DNA of 60,000 nucleotides from Cryptomeria japonica (Eukaryota > Streptophyta > Pinopsida > Cupressales > Cupressaceae), in NCBI RefSeq assembly GCF_030272615.1, contig NC_081412.1, positions 339,568,870 through 339,628,869 on the forward strand. The letters run 5' to 3'. The notes under the pieces were generated by a model that made no database searches, was not told the origin of the DNA, and saw nothing but the letters and a program-made list of their open reading frames with translations. A program made the translations under genes and the position numbers. Of this stretch, positions 56,551 to 60,000 are shown piece by piece (positions within the stretch are counted from its first letter, which is position 1; each line of letters starts with the position of its first letter).

Positions 56551-57358
56551 ATGGTGAACGGTTTAAAAGTTGAAGACAAATTAGATGGTTCTTCAAATTT
56601 CTCTTCTTGGAAATTTAGAATTCTGATTACTCTTGAAGAGAATGATCTTCTTGACTATGTCAATTTTGATGTAGCAGAACCTTCAGTTGATGCTGAGAAA
56701 GTTCAATGGAGAAAGAACAGAACCATGGCAAAGAAGATTCTGATTGATTCAACTAAGGATCATCTGGTTCCTATTATGTCTAAGCTGGGTACAACCAAAG
56801 AAATGTTTTAGACTCTGAAGGGCCTGTACGAATTCAACAACACCAGTAGAGCCCTAGCCCTGAGACGTCAACTTCTGCATGTTCAAATGGCTGAAGAAGA
56901 ATCAGTTGTTTCATTTTTCATAAAAGTTACATTGGTAATGTTAGCCATGAATGAACTTCCCAACTATTGGGAATCTTTTATTCAAGGTATTAGTGGAAGA
57001 AATGAACTACCCAAGTTTGATTGGTTGAGAGCTGATTGTATTCAAGAGGAATGTAGATTGGAGGCGAGAGGTATTGGGCGTAATCATCATGATATGGAAA
57101 ATCAAGTTTTTGCTACTCATTCTTCTATGGAAAGAGGCAAAAAAAGATAGAGGGATAGAGAGACAGAGAATCAAATCTTGTTTCTGAACCGAAAAAGGAC
57201 TTATCCCACATTCAATGTTATAGGTGTGACAAGTATGGCCACATTGCTCGAGATTGCAAATTCAGGTCTTCTCATCTAGCTTCTTCTGCGAAAATCAACG
57301 TAGGGACACCTCAAGAGGAGGCAAGGTCTAATGTAAATTCAAAAGGTTTCTTATTTTA
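56551..57358 (+). pseudogene. Copia-type gag, broken
   Basis: It starts ATG at 56551 with VEDKLDGSSNFSSWKFRIL, has LYEFNNTSRALALRRQLLHV, then LAMNELPNYWESFIQGISGR and KFDWLRADCIQEECRLEARG, and in a shifted frame the knuckle CYRCDKYGHIARDC (about 57218-57260). Damage: stop TAG at about 56809, a deletion of roughly 17 residues after SFFIKV relative to the gag at 31563, stop TAG at 57148, and a frameshift before the knuckle. Block order and the final GFLF match the 31563-32408 gag, so both derive from one family. Confidence 0.9.
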
Positions 57359-57504
57359 AAATGAGAATGACATTTCAGCTTCAGAGGGAGCCTGTCATTC
57401 CAGCTTCAAAGGGAGTCTGACATTTGAGGAGTCTTATTGTCTTGAAGATTTGTTTATACATTTTTCTCTGCGAGAGAAGTTTGAGTTGCTTGCCCTTGTT
57501 TAAT

Positions 57505-57688
57505 GAGTTTTTCTCTGTGAGAGAAGTTCGAGGTGAAATCCCTTGTTAAGGAGTTCTTTTCTGTGAGAGATGTTCGAGGTTAAATCCCTTGTTAATGAGT
57601 TCTTCTTTGTGAGAGAAGTTCGAGGTGAAATCCCTTGTTAATGAGTTCTTCTCTTGGAGAGAAGTTCGAGGTGAAATGCCTTGTTTCC
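57505..57688 (+). repeat. 46-bp tandem repeat downstream of gag
   Basis: Four units start at 57505, 57552, 57598 and 57644 (GAGTTCTTCT.TGTGAGAGA, AGTTCGAGGTGAAATCCCTT); a degenerate fifth lies upstream from 57460. It lies between gag and the polypurine tract. Confidence 0.9.
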
Positions 57689-57889
57689 ACCCTCTGGGAG
57701 TAGCTATGGTGGTAGTCATGTGTGTGACTCCATTACTTTATTTTCTGTTTTATTGATTCACCCTCTAGGATTAGTTATTGTAAATATTGTTATTTGAGAT
57801 AATTTGTGATGAGATTTTTGTTGACATTTTTTTGGTTGCAGCTAAGTGTACATGTCATGCGATGACATATTGAAAATCTCTCTCTTGCT

Positions 57890-57898
57890 AAGAGGGAG
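57890..57898 (+). promoter_or_regulatory. polypurine tract of gag-only element
   Basis: AAGAGGGAG immediately precedes TGTTGAAG, the 3' LTR start. Confidence 0.9.
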
Positions 57899-58774
57899 TG
57901 TTGAAGTTTATAGCTTCGAGAGAGCTCATGTTCATGCATTGATGGTTTCTCATTCAAACAACAATATCATCTTCGTTTTTGCATTCGTCAGTTGCAAGCT
58001 TCTCCGTCGCCGTTCTTCGTAGTTTATTTCCTCGAACAGTTGTATGTTGAAGGGTTATCTGTCTACAAGATAATGCTCCGCTTATGTATGTGTAACTTAT
58101 GTCTTCGTGAGAATCTTGCATGAGATGGCTGCCGTGTCTCCTTCCTGGATTGCTGTCGGTGTTATAACTGCCATCTTTCCTTCCGTGCTTGCCTTTTCAT
58201 CTTCCCTCACCATGAGTTATGTTGGGTGAAATGTTGATTCTTTTTGAGCGGATGTCTCTTCATCTTTCCACTACAAAGAGTCAATTCAATTCATTTTCTC
58301 GTCTTAAATATATTTTGTTTTGCCTCAGAGTTGGGTGGTTGATTCTTTTTGAGGTGTGCACTCAGATTTTATTCATCGCTGCTTTGTTTCTTATGCTTCG
58401 GGGGTTGCAACAGAATTAAGCAAGACGCGTCTTTCTTTTGAGGTCTAAGTGTGATCAAGTCTAAATCATGATATCTTCAGCAGCTTCAGTTTTCTTAGTC
58501 TGAATATTGTGCATATGATTGATGTGCAATCATTGTATTTTGTAGAAGTCATTTATCAGAAGTTTTGGCTTATGCTAGAGTTCAAGTGATATCAATCACT
58601 GTTGATTAAGTGTAAGAGCTGCATATCAGATTTTCTTATTGAATAAAGTTTATTTTTTGGTGTGGCTGGGTTTTTCACCCTCAAGTGGAGGGTTTTCCCA
58701 AGATAACTTTTGTGTTCTTGTGTATTATTGGTTTCAATTTTCTGATTTTGTACTCCCTGGTTCTAAATTCAACA
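57899..58774 (+). repeat. gag-only element 3' LTR
   Basis: TGTTGAAGTTTATAGC...TTCTAAATTCAACA, followed by the duplication TGTTC. Confidence 0.93.
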
Positions 58775-58779
58775 TGTTC

Positions 58780-59104
58780 AACATAAACATCTTCATTCAA
58801 GTGTCCATGAAAAAAGCAGATTTTACATCTATTTAAAACACCTTAAACCCCTTATAATATGCAAAGGCAAGAAAATTTTTAATTGCTTGAAGACGTGCAA
58901 CAGGAGCAAAAGTCTCATCATAATTTATACCTTCCACTTGAACATATCGTTTGCGTACTAACCGAGCTTTAGTTTTTACTACCTGACCTTCTTCGTTTAA
59001 CTTGTTTCTAAAAACCTATTTTGTACCTATCACATTTTTGTCCTTGGGTTTAGGAACAAGCTCTCGTGTCACTTTTCTATATTTGGTTAACTTCCCCCTT
59101 CATA
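58780..59104 (-). pseudogene. Copia-2 reverse transcriptase, N-terminal part
   Basis: VIGTK.VFRNKLNEEGQVVK (about 58970-59035), KARLVRKRYVQVEGINYDET, FAPVARLQAI (about 58890-58920), FLAFAYYKGFKVF and DVKSAFF (about 58815), with stops at the W of TKW and before DVKSAF and a frameshift just before the insertion. It joins to the RT C-terminal part at 55569 once the gag-only element is removed. Confidence 0.88.
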
Positions 59105-60000
59105 GCAGCTATCTAGTGTTTATCATAGCTGCTTCCTCAAAACATTTAGGTTCAAACATAGATAACAAAGAAACATCTTCATCTTCAAAGTAATTAACAT
59201 TCTGTCTAGTAGCTCTAGTTGTAGTTTCAGGTAATGTTTGATCAACAGAATGATTTCTTTGCACAAACTTAGTAGTCTTAGAAATAGTTTTACCATGAAC
59301 ATTTTCTGATTCATTATCAGAATGAGTACCTGTTGTTGCAAAGTACAAATTGGAAGAAGGAGAGGCTTCTGTTTCACCTGATTGAGCTTTTTAGGATTAC
59401 TTTGCACATTGTTACTTGCTGTCCCAGTTTTTGAGTGTGAAGATGAAGGGTGGACAACACCTCCCGTTTCCTCATTTTGAACATAGTTATCACCATTTCC
59501 ATTCTTACCACTAGTGTTAGTAAGGTCATGAACTTTAACATTATCATTTTCTACAATCTTATGCAACCTTTTATTAGAGCATCTATAAGCTTTACTTTGA
59601 GATGAATAATCCAAAAAGTTGCCTTCGTCTGATCTAGGAGTAAATTTGCCTAGATTATCATGATCTCTTTTTATAAAATAGGGGCTACCAAATTTTTAAA
59701 AGTACCTTACAGTTGTTTGTTTACCTTTCCATTGCTCGTAAGGAGTTTTATTATGCTTTGCTCTCAATAAACCTCTGTTCTGAATATAGACTGTTGCAGG
59801 ACTAGCCTCTCTGCAAAAGGCAACACTCGCTTCTGCCTAATATATCATGCTACGAGCCATTTCTTGAACTGTTGTATTTTTCCTCTCAACAACACCATTT
59901 TGTTGAGGTATTCTGGGTACTGAAACCTATCTCTTAATCCCATTCTTTTTATAAAAATTGACAAACTCACTATAAGTGAATTCACCACCATTATTAGAAT
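59105..60000 (-). pseudogene. Copia-2 integrase and linker to RT (continues past window)
   Basis: Reading downwards from 60000: the integrase core with GGEFTYSEFVNFYKKNGIK (about 59940-60000) and PQQNGVVERKNTTVQEMA (about 59860-59915, the catalytic Glu), then KTPYEQWKGK (about 59720), YSSQSKAYRCSNKR (about 59570-59610) and a long acidic linker (VENDNVKVHDLTNTSGKN; DEDVSLLSMFEPKCFEEAAM) in two frames. Stops and frameshifts are frequent. Gag and protease lie outside the window. Confidence 0.85.

Larger units (their letters stand above)
55575..58774 (+). mobile_element. complete gag-only LTR element inserted in Copia-2 RT
   Basis: A 3,200-bp element with LTRs of 877 bp (55575-56451) and 876 bp (57899-58774), tRNA-iMet primer-binding site, polypurine tract, and exact target-site duplications TGTTC at 55570-55574 and 58775-58779. 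The interior codes only for a Copia-type gag, now broken. This matches the published class of terminal-repeat elements with a gag domain (TR-GAG). Removing it restores the Copia-2 RT reading across the duplication. It would depend on other elements for RT and integrase. Confidence 0.93.
33813..60000 (+). other. GET4: GET4 downstream intron, open at right edge
   Basis: It begins with donor GTAAGC. No later GET4 exon (C-terminal helical region) is recognisable on the + strand to the window end, so the intron is at least 26.2 kb if the gene is intact. It is filled with the second unknown-ORF element, Gypsy-2, a LARD, Copia-2 and a gag-only LTR element. Confidence 0.62.

Overview
The window looks like nuclear DNA from a plant with a very large genome, most probably a conifer. 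It is AT-rich, has no operon-like structure, and is packed with decayed plant LTR retrotransposons (Ty3/Gypsy and Ty1/Copia), solo LTRs and a hAT transposon. The species assignment is inference.

The only host gene I can support is on the + strand. Two short exons at 9715-9865 and 33722-33812 join in phase (AA|G = Lys) to give about 80 residues that match the middle of plant GET4, the cytosolic factor that helps hand tail-anchored membrane proteins to GET3. The intron between them is 23,856 bp. No other GET4 exon was found, so the flanking introns are at least 9.7 kb and 26.2 kb. Nearly everything else in the window is therefore intron.

Layout: 1-2704 broken hAT transposase and its 3' terminus; 3461-4832 3' half of a chromodomain Gypsy element (-); 4840-9236 5'-truncated Copia-1 (-), whose LTR and 3' UTR are full of palindromes and which is split by solo LTR-A (6507-8070); 9715-9865 GET4 exon; 9866-15560 low-information intron with a minisatellite and a hAT terminus; 15890-21395 repeat-rich leader plus an unknown ORF (+), split by the 2.96-kb solo LTR-B; 23560-28740 Gypsy-1 (-); 31338-32729 a miniature LTR element with tRNA-like LTRs carrying a captured gag (+); 33722-33812 GET4 exon; 33890-39300 second copy of the unknown ORF and leader (-), split by solo LTR-C; 39936-52212 Gypsy-2 (-), split by a complete non-coding LTR element (LARD, 44445-49033, +); 52617-60000 Copia-2 (-), split in its reverse transcriptase by a complete gag-only LTR element (55575-58774, +).

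The most unusual item is the element at 31338-32729. Its roughly 135-bp LTR contains a 71-nt sequence with cloverleaf potential and Pol III A and B boxes, and its interior holds an intact 281-residue Copia-type gag with a CCHC zinc knuckle. The closest known parallel is Cassandra, whose LTRs carry 5S rRNA. A related gag sits inside an entirely different pair of 877-bp LTRs at 55575-58774, which suggests that gag cargo moves between LTR families.

The five recognisable autonomous LTR-retrotransposon bodies all run antisense to GET4, while the three structurally defined non-autonomous LTR elements run in the sense direction. Both Gypsy elements carry an extra RNase H between protease and RT, and both have lost the first catalytic Asp of the RT-linked RNase H.
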